From contig DNAU01000266.1 in assembly GCA_003491925.1 (NCBI GenBank), positions 1 through 33,299 on the forward strand: a stretch of 33,299 nucleotides of DNA, given 5' to 3'. Shown here in pieces: positions 24,627 to 32,398 of the stretch. The position numbers and the translations under genes are program-made. Under the pieces are notes generated by a model. It did not search any database and was not told the DNA's origin. It saw only the letters and a list, made by a program, of their open reading frames with translations. Each line of letters starts with the position of its first letter. Positions within the stretch are counted from its first letter, which is position 1. The DNA comes from Chloroflexota bacterium (GTDB lineage Bacteria; Chloroflexota; Dormibacteria; Aeolococcales; Aeolococcaceae).

Positions 24627-26711
24627 ATGGCCAAGAGGCTGATCTACGTCGGCCAGGACGACGACGTCTCGGACCTGGCCGGCAGGGTCCAGGCGGCGGA
24701 CGCGGGCGACGACGTCGGCCTGGTGGTCCCCCCGGGGGCGCAGGCCTTCCAGACCCCCCTCAACCTCCGGCTGCTCCGCAGCGTGGCCATGAAGCGCGGC
24801 CTGAGCACCTCGGTGGTCAGCGGCGACGCCCGCGTTCAGGAGCTGGCCCGGGGGGCGGGGATCTCCGTCTACAGCTCGGTGGCCGCCTACGACGGCGGGG
24901 TGCCGGTCGTGGCCCCCCGCCCCGGCCAGCCCCCCTTCCGGGAGACGGGAGCCCCCCTCCGGCCCCGGGCACCGTTCCTGCCCAGGGCGGGCGCGCCTCC
25001 CGGCCCGGGCGAAGAGGGCTTCGTGGCGGCGATGGGCCCCGCATCCGCTGCGGGCGGCTGGCCGGCTCCGGCGAGCGCGACCCCCGGTGCCGCGACCCTC
25101 CGAGACCCGGCGCTCCTGGCCGCCGCCGGCGCTCCACCGGCACCCCGGGAGAGCCCGTGGGCAGCCCCGGCCCCGCCACCGGCGAGCCCCGCCGGACCCA
25201 GTCCGGAGCCTCCGCCGGCCACCGTGATCCCGCCGCGGGCCCGGAGCCCGTGGACCACCGCCGCCCAGGCCGCCGAGTGGGACCAGCCGCCCCCGCCCTG
25301 GGCCGCCGCCCGCGCGCCAGGCGGGTACGGAGCCACAGCGGGCGCCACCGTGCTGGAGCCACCGCCGCCCCCCGCGCCCTCGATACAGCCGCCCGCGCCC
25401 CCGGGCCGGGGGCCGGCCGGCGTGCCCACCCCGCCCCCCGCCCCGGGCGGGATCCGCGGCCTGCTGCGCAACCGCCCGGCCCTCTACGGGATCGGTGCCG
25501 GGTTGGTGGTGGTCGCGCTCCTGCTCTTCCTCCTCCTCGGCTCCTCGGCCACGGTCACGGTCACCATCGCCGAGCAGCCGCTGACCGTCAACCCGACCAT
25601 CCAGGGCACCTCGGTCGCCGCGCAGGCCAGCCAGCCCAACTACGTGCTCACCAAGGTGATCAGCGACACCGGCACCCAGACCTTCACGGCCACCCCGACG
25701 GGTAGCCAGGCTGTGCCCGCGACGGCCGCCACGGGCGACGTGGTGCTCAGCGCCCTCCCAGGCGTTTGCTATGCGGCGGGATGCAGTACCGAGGTCGCCC
25801 AGGGAACTGAATTCGCGACCTCGGGGAGCCCCTCTCTGATCTTCGCGGTGACCGCGGACACGGCGGTTGTCGTACCGCCAGGTGGTGCGGCGAGCAACTC
25901 GGTGCCAGTCGTCGCGCAGACCGGCGGCACAGCCGGAAACGTGCCCAAGGACACGATCACAGCCTGGGTGTGCGCCCAAACCAACGCTGAATGCCAGCAG
26001 GACGAGGGCGCCATCGCCGTCTCCAACCCGGCGCCTACCACTGGTGGGGTCGACGCCACCACCGAGACAGTGGCCAGCACCGCGGACATCGCCAACTGGC
26101 AGGAGGAGATCGGGCAGTACGAGGAGCAGCTCGGCAACCAGGCCCAGTCCGACCTGCAGATCAAGGCCGCCGGCGAGCGAGCCGCCATCGACCCGGGTGG
26201 CAACGGCAAGAGCATCACCTACACCATCAGCCCGAGCAGCTTCCCCCCGGCCACCGCTGGGACGGTGATGTCGGCGGAGACGGTGACGGTGACCATGAAC
26301 GCCGCGGAGACCGTCTACAACCCGGCCTCGATCCAGGCCGACGTGCTCGCAGACCTGAAGGCCTCCACCAACCTCCCCTCCGGCGACAGCCTGGTCCCGG
26401 GCCAGCTCAGCCTGAAAAACCTGCAGGTCATCGAGGCCGGCAGCGACGGCACGTTCGCGGCCTCAGTGAGCGGGGTCGACTACTACCGGCCGGCGGTCAG
26501 CCTCGGCCAGTTGCGCAACCAGCTCACCTGGCACAATCCGGGTGACGTGAGTGGCATCGTCAAGCAGCAGATCCCCGACGTGCAGAGCGTCAGCGTCAGC
26601 GAGAGCCCCCTCAAGCTCTTCTTCATGCCCTTCTCCAGCTCGCGCATCCAGATCGTCGAGACGTTCGAGGCCCGCGCCCCCGCCTCGTCGTCCTCGAGCA
26701 GCACGGGCTGA
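24627..26711 (+). CDS. Large single-pass membrane protein, baseplate-J-like outer domain
   Basis: The 694-residue protein has an N-terminal alpha/beta domain (1-90) with LVVPPGAQAFQTPLNLRLLR and VVSGDARVQELARGAGISVY. I recall such a domain in large membrane proteins of Chloroflexota and candidate-phylum bacteria. A Pro/Ala-rich linker (about 95-275), one transmembrane helix (283-307) and an extracytoplasmic region of about 385 residues follow. Within that region, GDVVLSALPGVCY, VAQGTEFATSG and GTAGNVPKDTITA match the pattern annotated as baseplate J/gp47-like. It starts 13 nt after the FtsA-like gene and is followed 19 nt later by ruvX, so it is probably an envelope partner of the FtsA-like protein rather than a phage part. 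Confidence 0.75.
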   Translation: MAKRLIYVGQDDDVSDLAGRVQAADAGDDVGLVVPPGAQAFQTPLNLRLLRSVAMKRGLSTSVVSGDARVQELARGAGISVYSSVAAYDGGVPVVAPRPGQPPFRETGAPLRPRAPFLPRAGAPPGPGEEGFVAAMGPASAAGGWPAPASATPGAATLRDPALLAAAGAPPAPRESPWAAPAPPPASPAGPSPEPPPATVIPPRARSPWTTAAQAAEWDQPPPPWAAARAPGGYGATAGATVLEPPPPPAPSIQPPAPPGRGPAGVPTPPPAPGGIRGLLRNRPALYGIGAGLVVVALLLFLLLGSSATVTVTIAEQPLTVNPTIQGTSVAAQASQPNYVLTKVISDTGTQTFTATPTGSQAVPATAATGDVVLSALPGVCYAAGCSTEVAQGTEFATSGSPSLIFAVTADTAVVVPPGGAASNSVPVVAQTGGTAGNVPKDTITAWVCAQTNAECQQDEGAIAVSNPAPTTGGVDATTETVASTADIANWQEEIGQYEEQLGNQAQSDLQIKAAGERAAIDPGGNGKSITYTISPSSFPPATAGTVMSAETVTVTMNAAETVYNPASIQADVLADLKASTNLPSGDSLVPGQLSLKNLQVIEAGSDGTFAASVSGVDYYRPAVSLGQLRNQLTWHNPGDVSGIVKQQIPDVQSVSVSESPLKLFFMPFSSSRIQIVETFEARAPASSSSSSTG

Positions 26712-26730
26712 GCTCCGGGAGCGCGGCAGC

Positions 26731-27165
26731 ATGAGCGCGTCGTGCGCCGCCATCGGCGTGGACCTGGGCACCCGGCGGGTGGGGCTGGCCGGTGCCGACC
26801 CCACCGGGACCATCGCGACCCCCCTGCGCACCCTGGAACGCCGCCACCCCCGCTTCTGGACCGAGCTGGAGCGGGCCTGCACGGAGCGGGAGTGCCGGCT
26901 CCTGGTGGTGGGCCTGCCCCGCCGCCTGGACGGTGGCGAGGGCCCGGCCGCAGGCGCCGCCCGCAGCTTCGCCGCCGATGCGGAGCAGCGGCTGGGCCTA
27001 GAGGTGGCGATGTGGGACGAGTGGCTGACCACCGCCCAGGCCGAGCGCGTCCTGATCGAGGGAGGGGTCCGGCGCGCTGACCGCAGGAGTACGGTGGACG
27101 CGGTGGCCGCCACCCTCATCCTGCAGAGCTACCTCGACGCCCATCGCCGGAAGGCCTCGCCGTGA
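26731..27165 (+). CDS. ruvX: Putative pre-16S rRNA nuclease / YqgF (RuvX)
   Basis: The 144-residue protein matches the YqgF/RuvX RNase H-fold nuclease family (16S rRNA 5'-end maturation; also proposed as Holliday junction resolvase). Strand 1 is AIGVDLGTRRVGLAGADPTG with D11. LLVVGLPRRLDGGEG follows, then MWDEWLTTAQAERVL with D96/E97 and RRSTVDAVAATLILQSYL with D123. The acidic active-site set is therefore complete. ATG 26731 begins directly at the first strand; the open frame upstream is the antisense-like tail of the previous gene. GAGCGCGGCAGC precedes the ATG with no strong ribosome site. Its stop overlaps the mltG GTG by 4 nt. Confidence 0.93.
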   Translation: MSASCAAIGVDLGTRRVGLAGADPTGTIATPLRTLERRHPRFWTELERACTERECRLLVVGLPRRLDGGEGPAAGAARSFAADAEQRLGLEVAMWDEWLTTAQAERVLIEGGVRRADRRSTVDAVAATLILQSYLDAHRRKASP

Positions 27166-28184
27166 GGCGGCGCCAGGCGGGCCGCCTGGGGGTCGTCTTC
27201 GCCCTCATCGGGGTCGTGGTCGTCCTGGTCGCCGCCGCCGCGGCCACGCTGCTCTTCGGCCGCGTCGAGCTGGAGGCCGCCGGCTCCGGGAGCCCGGTGG
27301 TGATCACCGTCCGTTCCGGCGAGAGCCTCTCCCAGCTCGCCGACGCCCTCGAGAGCCAGGGGGTGATCAAGAGCGCATTCTGGTTCTCTGCCTACGCCCG
27401 GTTGCGCGGGGTCCATCTCCACGCCGGCAACTACCAGGTCGATTCGGCGATGGAGGCGAGCGAGGTCATCGACGTCCTCGAGGGGGCGCCGTACTGCCCG
27501 CCGGTGAGCTTCGTGATCCCCGAGGGGTTCACCGTCGCCCAGATCGCCAGCCGGGTCGCCGCCACCAAGGGGCTGGACGTCACCCGTCAGGAGTACCTGG
27601 ACGCGGTGGCCCAGGACAGCTACGACGCCCCGTTCCTGAGCATCCGCCCCGCCGGGGACACGTCGCTCGAGGGATTCCTCTTTCCCGCCACCTACTCGGT
27701 GCCCGACTGCGCCACCGCCCACCAGGTGGTCCAGGAGCAGCTCGACGGCTTCCGGAGCAACGTGGTCCCCGACCTTCCCAGCAGCGGCTCGCAGGCTTAT
27801 GCCGACCTGATCACCGCCTCGATCGTCCAGGCCGAGGGGGTCTCCAGCAGCTTCGCCAACATCTCCTCGGTGGTCCACAACCGTCTGGCGATCGGGATGA
27901 ACCTGCAGATCGACGCCATCGTCATGTACGGGCTCCACCAGTCCGGTCTGGCCATGTCCGCGGCCGACGAGGCGACCGACACCCCGTACAACAGCTACCT
28001 GCACCCCGGCCTGCCGCCCACCCCGATCGACAATCCGGGGTTGGCGACGGTCCAGGCGGCGGTGCACCCCGCCTCGACGCCCTACCTTTTCTATGTCAGT
28101 GCGTGCGGACAAACCTACTATTCCATCACCGACGCCGTCCACGAACAGCAGGTGCAGGAATACGAGGGCAAGCCGTGCTCATAG
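27162..28184 (+). CDS. mltG: Endolytic murein transglycosylase MltG (YceG-like)
   Basis: This 340-residue membrane-anchored enzyme cuts nascent glycan strands and so sets peptidoglycan chain length. A single N-terminal helix spans about 9-33. A LysM-like part contains VRSGESLSQLADALESQGVI and FVIPEGFTVAQIASRVA. The YceG catalytic part has SLEGFLFPATYSVP, ASIVQAEG with E225, VVHNRLAIGMNLQIDAIVMYG, TPYNSYLHPGLPPTPIDNPG and AVHPASTPYLFYVSA. The first Glu of the frequent SIVEKE form is Gln here (Q223), while the second is kept. GTG 27162 overlaps the ruvX stop; ruvX-mltG-aroE is a widespread order. Confidence 0.94.
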   Translation: MRRRQAGRLGVVFALIGVVVVLVAAAAATLLFGRVELEAAGSGSPVVITVRSGESLSQLADALESQGVIKSAFWFSAYARLRGVHLHAGNYQVDSAMEASEVIDVLEGAPYCPPVSFVIPEGFTVAQIASRVAATKGLDVTRQEYLDAVAQDSYDAPFLSIRPAGDTSLEGFLFPATYSVPDCATAHQVVQEQLDGFRSNVVPDLPSSGSQAYADLITASIVQAEGVSSSFANISSVVHNRLAIGMNLQIDAIVMYGLHQSGLAMSAADEATDTPYNSYLHPGLPPTPIDNPGLATVQAAVHPASTPYLFYVSACGQTYYSITDAVHEQQVQEYEGKPCS

Positions 28185-28200
28185 GTGACACGCTTCGACG

Positions 28201-29046
28201 ATGGCCCTAGCGGCGCCGCCGTGGCTCCAGTTCGGGCTGATCGGCTCGGGGATCGGGCACTCGCCCAGTCCCGCGATGCAGCGCGCCGCGCTGCACGCCC
28301 GCGAGATCCAGGGCGACTACACGGTGCTCGACGTCAACCCGGCTGAGCTTCCCGGCCTGCTCCGCCAGCTCCGCGGCGGAGAGCTGGCCGGCTGCAACGT
28401 GACCGTGCCGTACAAGAAGGCGCTGGCGGCCGCCTGCGATCGTCTCGAGGGGGATGCCTCCATCTGCCAGGCCGTGAACACGCTGGTGATGCGAGACGAG
28501 GAGCTGATCGGCGAGAACACCGACGCCCGCGGCTTCGAGCTGGCACTGGGCTACCAGCGGCTCCGCCCCGAGCCCGGTGGACGCGCCCTGGTTCTCGGCG
28601 CCGGAGGCGGCGCGGCCGCCTGCGTGCTCGCCCTCTGCCGGATGCGGGTGGAGGAGTTGGTGGTCGTGGCCCGGCGCCCCGAGCAGGCCGAGGAGCTCTG
28701 CCTCCGGGTCTCGCCGGAGACCGCCCGCCCCGTCGACTGGCGGGACGCAGAAGGACTGGCCCGCGCCGCCCGCGAGGCCGGCATGGTCGTGAACGCCGCA
28801 TCGGTCGGGGTGGCCGCCTGGCCGCTCACACTGGAGTCGCTCCCCTCCGATTGCATCGTGGTCGACCTCCGCTACCAACCGCGGCCGGTGGACCTGGTGG
28901 CCGCCGCTCGGGCCCGGGGGCTGCGGGCGACCGACGGGGTGGAGATGCTGCTCTTCCAGGGGATGCTGAGCTTCCAGCGCTGGACCGGGGTCGACCCTCC
29001 GTGGCACGCCGCGCGCGCCGCGCTCGAGGAGGCCCTGGCCGCGTGA
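28201..29046 (+). CDS. aroE: Shikimate dehydrogenase
   Basis: This 281-residue enzyme reduces 3-dehydroshikimate to shikimate with NADPH. The substrate loop is GIGHSPSPAMQRAAL. NVTVPYKK supplies catalytic K72 and GENTDARGF supplies D108. The nucleotide-binding loop is LGAGGGAAACVLAL (about 132-145). The C-terminal RYQPRPVD and TDGVEMLLFQGMLSFQRWTG are conserved. It begins 16 nt after mltG stops. With aroC at the end of the window it gives two shikimate steps. After the stop a small hairpin (GCGCCTC/GAGGCGC, 29075-29091) precedes the peptidase gene. Confidence 0.94.
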   Translation: MALAAPPWLQFGLIGSGIGHSPSPAMQRAALHAREIQGDYTVLDVNPAELPGLLRQLRGGELAGCNVTVPYKKALAAACDRLEGDASICQAVNTLVMRDEELIGENTDARGFELALGYQRLRPEPGGRALVLGAGGGAAACVLALCRMRVEELVVVARRPEQAEELCLRVSPETARPVDWRDAEGLARAAREAGMVVNAASVGVAAWPLTLESLPSDCIVVDLRYQPRPVDLVAAARARGLRATDGVEMLLFQGMLSFQRWTGVDPPWHAARAALEEALAA

Positions 29047-29113
29047 AGCGCCTCCGGCAGCGCCCAGCGGCCGCGCGCCTCGGTGAGGCGCCCGGGGGCC
29101 GGGGGACCCGCCG

Positions 29114-29878
29114 ATGAACGTCGCCTTCACGATCCTCGCCGGAGTTGCCGGCGCGGCGCTGGGAGCCGGCGTGGGCTGGCTCAACGTGCTCCTCGAGAGG
29201 CTGGAGCGGCTTCGCGAGGAGGAGGATGCGGAGCGCGCCGAGTACGAGACCGAGGCCGCGACCCAGGCCGAGGCGGCGAGGGCGCGCGGCGAGCAGCCCG
29301 AGCCGGTCCAGCCCTGGCTGCCCGAGCGGTACGGCTGGACCTGGCTGGAATGGGGCGCCGCCCCGGTCCTGGGTGCGGTCAGCTTCAGCCTCTTCGCCGC
29401 CCATCAGGGGCTGACCTGGCTGACCATCGAGAACCTCCTCTGGATGTCCGTCTTCGTGCACATCGTCACCTTCGACCTCAAGCACCGCCTGATCCTCGAC
29501 TGGGTGACCTACCCCGGCATCGTCCTGGCCCTGGCGCTGGCGGCCGTGACGCCGGGGCTGTCCCTGGTCCGGGCGCTGACCGGGGGGGTGGTGATCGGCC
29601 TCTTCTTCCTGGCGTTCCACTTCGTCTCGCGCCGGGGCATCGGGCTGGGCGACGTCAAGCTCGGCGCGCTGATCGGCGCCGTGACCGGGCTCGCCTTCGA
29701 CAGCCCCGACCACCTCCAGGCGATCTATGCAGTAACAGGCGGGGTCTTCCTCGGCGGCGCGGCCGCGCTGCTGCTCCTGATCACGCGGCTGCGCAGCCTC
29801 AAGGACCCGATCCCCTACGGTCCCTTCCTCTGCGCCGGCGCGGTGCTGGTCCTCTTCCAGAGCCTGCCGCTGACCTAG
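29114..29878 (+). CDS. Type IV prepilin peptidase (A24 family)
   Basis: The 254-residue polytopic protein is an aspartic prepilin peptidase, which cleaves leader peptides of type IV and Tad-type pilins at the cytoplasmic membrane face. The two catalytic Asp are D121 in VTFDLKHRLILDW and D180 in GIGLGDVKLGALIGA, both in the right membrane setting, and PYGPFLCAGA follows near the end. The N-terminal helix precedes a charged Glu/Arg/Ala coiled-coil-like segment (about 32-70) rather than the Cys-rich methyltransferase domain of PilD. It may therefore process without N-methylating. The TadE-like proteins in this window carry suitable cleavage sites. Confidence 0.9.
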   Translation: MNVAFTILAGVAGAALGAGVGWLNVLLERLERLREEEDAERAEYETEAATQAEAARARGEQPEPVQPWLPERYGWTWLEWGAAPVLGAVSFSLFAAHQGLTWLTIENLLWMSVFVHIVTFDLKHRLILDWVTYPGIVLALALAAVTPGLSLVRALTGGVVIGLFFLAFHFVSRRGIGLGDVKLGALIGAVTGLAFDSPDHLQAIYAVTGGVFLGGAAALLLLITRLRSLKDPIPYGPFLCAGAVLVLFQSLPLT

Positions 29879-29949
29879 CTGACCTAGGTGGTTGCGGCCT
29901 TTCCGGAGGGCTGCACCGGCTCGCCTCGATACCGCATCATGGCGGCCAC

Positions 29950-30528
29950 ATGACGCCCCATCTGCTCGCCGGTGAGACCGTGGTCGCCACCGAGCGCCAG
30001 CACGTCGCCGTCCTGGTGCCGGCGGCCGTCGTCGCCGCGGTCTGCCTGGGCGTGCTCCTGGTGCTGATCCAGCTCGTCCCCGACCGGGTGAGCAGCGCCA
30101 ACGTGAGCGGCGCCAAGGCGATCGCCGACGCCGTGGTCGCGGTGGTGGTGGTGGGATGGTTCCTGCTCCGACTGCTCCGCTGGCGCTTCCAGACCTACAC
30201 CCTGACCTCCCACCGGATCGTCCTCGCCCGCGGGGTGGTCTCGCGGGTCACCGAGTCGATCGCCCTCGACCGGATCCAGGACACCGTGGTGCGCCGACCG
30301 CTGGCCGATCGCCTGATCGGGGCGGGGTCGCTGGAGATCCAGTCCGCGGGTCGCGACGGCACCGAGATCCTGCGGCTGGTGCCCCGGCCGGATCGCTTCT
30401 ACACCCAGATCCTCCAGGCGATCGAGGACTACCGTCACCTGACCGCCTATCCGGCCGGCGAGGCGGGTCTCGCCCCCTACGGGACGGCACCGGCGCCGGC
30501 CCCTCCCGGTGGCGCCGGCGGGGTCTGA
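29950..30528 (+). CDS. Membrane protein with bacterial PH (bPH2, YdbS-like) domain
   Basis: The 192-residue protein has an N-terminal LLAGETVVATERQHVAVL, two transmembrane helices (about 19-43 and 56-72), then the bPH2 pattern YTLTSHRIVLARGVVSRVTE, IALDRIQDTVVRRPLADRLI and GAGSLEIQSAGRDGTE. A Pro/Ala/Gly tail ends it. The family is common in Terrabacteria, where such proteins scaffold at the membrane; the exact role is unknown. ATG 29950 is in frame with a long open stretch overlapping the peptidase gene in another frame; I chose it because the conserved region begins there. Upstream, a 9-bp tandem duplication lies at 29870-29887. Confidence 0.85.
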   Translation: MTPHLLAGETVVATERQHVAVLVPAAVVAAVCLGVLLVLIQLVPDRVSSANVSGAKAIADAVVAVVVVGWFLLRLLRWRFQTYTLTSHRIVLARGVVSRVTESIALDRIQDTVVRRPLADRLIGAGSLEIQSAGRDGTEILRLVPRPDRFYTQILQAIEDYRHLTAYPAGEAGLAPYGTAPAPAPPGGAGGV

Positions 30529-30599
30529 CCTGGATCGGTCGAGTGGCCACTCGCATCTCATCCCGCGGTCTGCTTCGCGCCACTCCACCGCTCCAGGTC
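30527..30599. other. Palindromic stem-loop region after the PH-domain gene
   Basis: GACCTGGA (30527-30534), overlapping the stop codon, pairs with TCCAGGTC (30592-30599). Inside is a perfect 14-bp palindrome CGAGTGGCCACTCG (30540-30553), and another CCACTC copy lies at 30581-30586 that could compete with it. It may be a terminator, a structured RNA or a REP-like repeat. The CTGCTTCGCG segment inside recalls the CTTCGCTTCG of the element before proS. Confidence 0.4.
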
Positions 30600-30641
30600 T
30601 GATCCGCGCGCTCGGTTCCACGGGACCCGGTTTCAGTCGGC

Positions 30642-30647
30642 TATCCT
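30642..30647 (+). promoter_or_regulatory. Possible -10 box for the GT-C-like gene
   Basis: TATCCT lies 73 nt before the chosen GTG start. The gene has a strong Shine-Dalgarno sequence, so a leadered transcript starting near 30654 is plausible. The -35 is unclear. Confidence 0.35.
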
Positions 30648-30720
30648 CGCGCCGTTCGCCGCCGGCCGTCCGACGCCAACCCCCTGGGCCGGCGGCTCGC
30701 AGGTTGTCGAGGAGGTGGCG

Positions 30721-32235
30721 GTGAGCAGCACGACCGTGGGCGCCGCGCCGGTCGCCCCCGCGGCCGGAGCCGGGCCCCGGGCGGCTGGGGGCGGGAACCG
30801 GGCGGCGGTGGTGACGGTGGCCATGGCGCTGGTGGCCATCGGATTGCAGGTGCTGAGGTTGACCCGGCCGGGCGGCCTCCTGCCCGGCAACGCTTCCGAC
30901 ACCAGCCTCTACCTGGGCAGTGCCATCCGGCTCGTCCACGGCGCGCTTCCCTACCGCGACTTCGTGCTCCTCCAACCCCCGGGGGTCGTGCTGGTGATGA
31001 GCCCCTTCGCGCTGCTCTCCGACCTGGTCGGAAGCCGGTGGGCCCTGGGCGCGGTCAACCTCTGCACCCCGCTGCTGGCCGCGGCCAACGTCGCCCTGGT
31101 CGGGCACCTGCTGCGCCACCGCGGATGGCAGGCGGTGCTCGCCGGCTGCGGCCTCATGGCGGTGACCCCGATCACCTACGACGCCCTGGCCAACGGCATG
31201 CTCGAGCCGCTCATGGACCTCTTCTGCCTCCTCGGTCTGGCGCTGATCTTCGACGGCGATCAGCTCGCGGGACGGCGCCGGATGCTCCTGGGCGGCGTGG
31301 CGTTCGGTGTCGCCGGGTGCGTCCTGGTCGCCGCCATCGTCCCGGCGCTGGTGGTCGCCGCGCTGGCGGCGTACCGGCAGGTCAAGCGCCTCTCCCTCTA
31401 CGCCATCGGCGTGGCGGCGGGGTTCGCCGTCCCGTCCATCGCCTTCTTCTCGATCACACCCGGCATCTTCGTGCACGACGTCGTGCTCGCCGAGCTCGCC
31501 CGGGCACCGGGGACGCATCGCACCCTCGCCATCACCCGGCTCCAGTACATGGCCTTCGGGGACGGGCCGCTGGCCGCGATCTGCGCCGCTGCGATCCTCC
31601 TCGCGGTCATCGTCGCGGGATTCGCGCTGGTGCGCCGGCGGTTCACCACCTTCGACGTCTTCGCGCTGGCGGGGATGGTGACCATGGCGGCGGTCCAGTT
31701 CTCGATCGCCACCTACTACAACCACTTCGCCGCGATGGTCGTGCCCTTTGTCGCTCTTCCCCTGGGCATTGCGGTGGGGCGCCTCGCGGTCAGGCGGCCA
31801 CGCTGGGTGGCCGCGGCGGTCGCCGCGGCGCTGGTGCTGGTGCTGATCAGCGTGGTTCCCAGGTTCGCCGCCGACTCCGGCCCGCAATGGCAGGGAGAGG
31901 TGGACGCGGTGGTGCCGCCGGGCGCCTGCGGGCTCTCCTCGCCCTATCAGCTCATGGTGATGAGCGACCGCTTCACCTCCGACGTTCCCGGCTGCACCCC
32001 GATGGTCGATCCGTTCGCAACCGTCCTGGCCTACCGCAACGACCCGAGGGGCCTGGAGAGGACCTTCCAGGCCGCGCTCCATCACACCGACTATTTGGTG
32101 GCGAGCACCACCCTCGTGCACGCGCTCTGGGGCTCCAGCCTGGCCCCGGTGCGGAGCTACGTGACCGACCACTTCCGGCTGGTGCGGGACGGCCCGATCT
32201 ACGTCTACGTCCGCGACGGCTTCCGGGTCGGATAG
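30721..32235 (+). CDS. GT-C-fold membrane glycosyltransferase-like protein
   Basis: The 504-residue protein has about ten hydrophobic helices and the GT-C pattern in its first outer loop: an Asp-containing NASDTSLYLGSAIRLVHGAL followed by PYRDFVLLQPPGVVLVMSPF. This resembles polyprenyl-phosphate-sugar-dependent transferases (DUF2029/ArnT/PMT groups). The C-terminal 120 residues form an outer domain (GPQWQGEVDAVVPPGACGLS, then VPGCTPMVDPFATVLAYRND) with two Cys that could pair. The sugar and acceptor cannot be told from sequence. GTG 30721 is chosen because AGGAGG (30710-30715) lies 5 nt upstream; GTG 30715 would overlap that site. Confidence 0.75.
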   Translation: MSSTTVGAAPVAPAAGAGPRAAGGGNRAAVVTVAMALVAIGLQVLRLTRPGGLLPGNASDTSLYLGSAIRLVHGALPYRDFVLLQPPGVVLVMSPFALLSDLVGSRWALGAVNLCTPLLAAANVALVGHLLRHRGWQAVLAGCGLMAVTPITYDALANGMLEPLMDLFCLLGLALIFDGDQLAGRRRMLLGGVAFGVAGCVLVAAIVPALVVAALAAYRQVKRLSLYAIGVAAGFAVPSIAFFSITPGIFVHDVVLAELARAPGTHRTLAITRLQYMAFGDGPLAAICAAAILLAVIVAGFALVRRRFTTFDVFALAGMVTMAAVQFSIATYYNHFAAMVVPFVALPLGIAVGRLAVRRPRWVAAAVAAALVLVLISVVPRFAADSGPQWQGEVDAVVPPGACGLSSPYQLMVMSDRFTSDVPGCTPMVDPFATVLAYRNDPRGLERTFQAALHHTDYLVASTTLVHALWGSSLAPVRSYVTDHFRLVRDGPIYVYVRDGFRVG

Positions 32236-32277
32236 GCGACTCCGGGCCGTCCGGCGGTGCGCGACCCCGGTGGCCCG

Positions 32278-32299
32278 TAGAATCGCTGGCGCAGCCAGC
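32278..32299 (+). promoter_or_regulatory. -10 box and start-site hairpin before aroC
   Basis: TAGAAT (32278-32283) is a good -10 box. It is followed at once by a 6-bp inverted repeat GCTGGC/GCCAGC with a GCA loop (32285-32299), which would sit at the 5' end of the RNA. The leader to the aroC ATG would be about 110 nt. No -35 is evident. Confidence 0.4.
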
Positions 32300-32398
32300 C
32301 GCGCCTCCGGCGCCCAGAGAGAGTGAGCTCCACCCCGTGATCCCGTCCGTTTGCCGGATCCAGCCGGCGCCAGCCCGGGCGATGACGTCCGCGTGCCG

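Noticed and set aside
24627..26711. Phage-tail or contractile injection system component
   Set aside because: Only a baseplate-J-like pattern is present. There is a membrane helix and a cytoplasmic domain, and no sheath, tube, spike or other tail gene lies nearby.
27828..27836. Gln in place of the first Glu of the MltG SIVEKE motif, as a sign of an inactive enzyme
   Set aside because: The second Glu (E225) and the rest of the YceG active-site region are intact, and I recall similar variants in other high-GC lineages; alignment is needed before claiming loss of activity.
29870..29887. Tandem CTGACCTAG duplication after the peptidase stop as an attachment site
   Set aside because: Two 9-bp copies with no integrase, tRNA or mobile gene nearby; simple slippage is sufficient.
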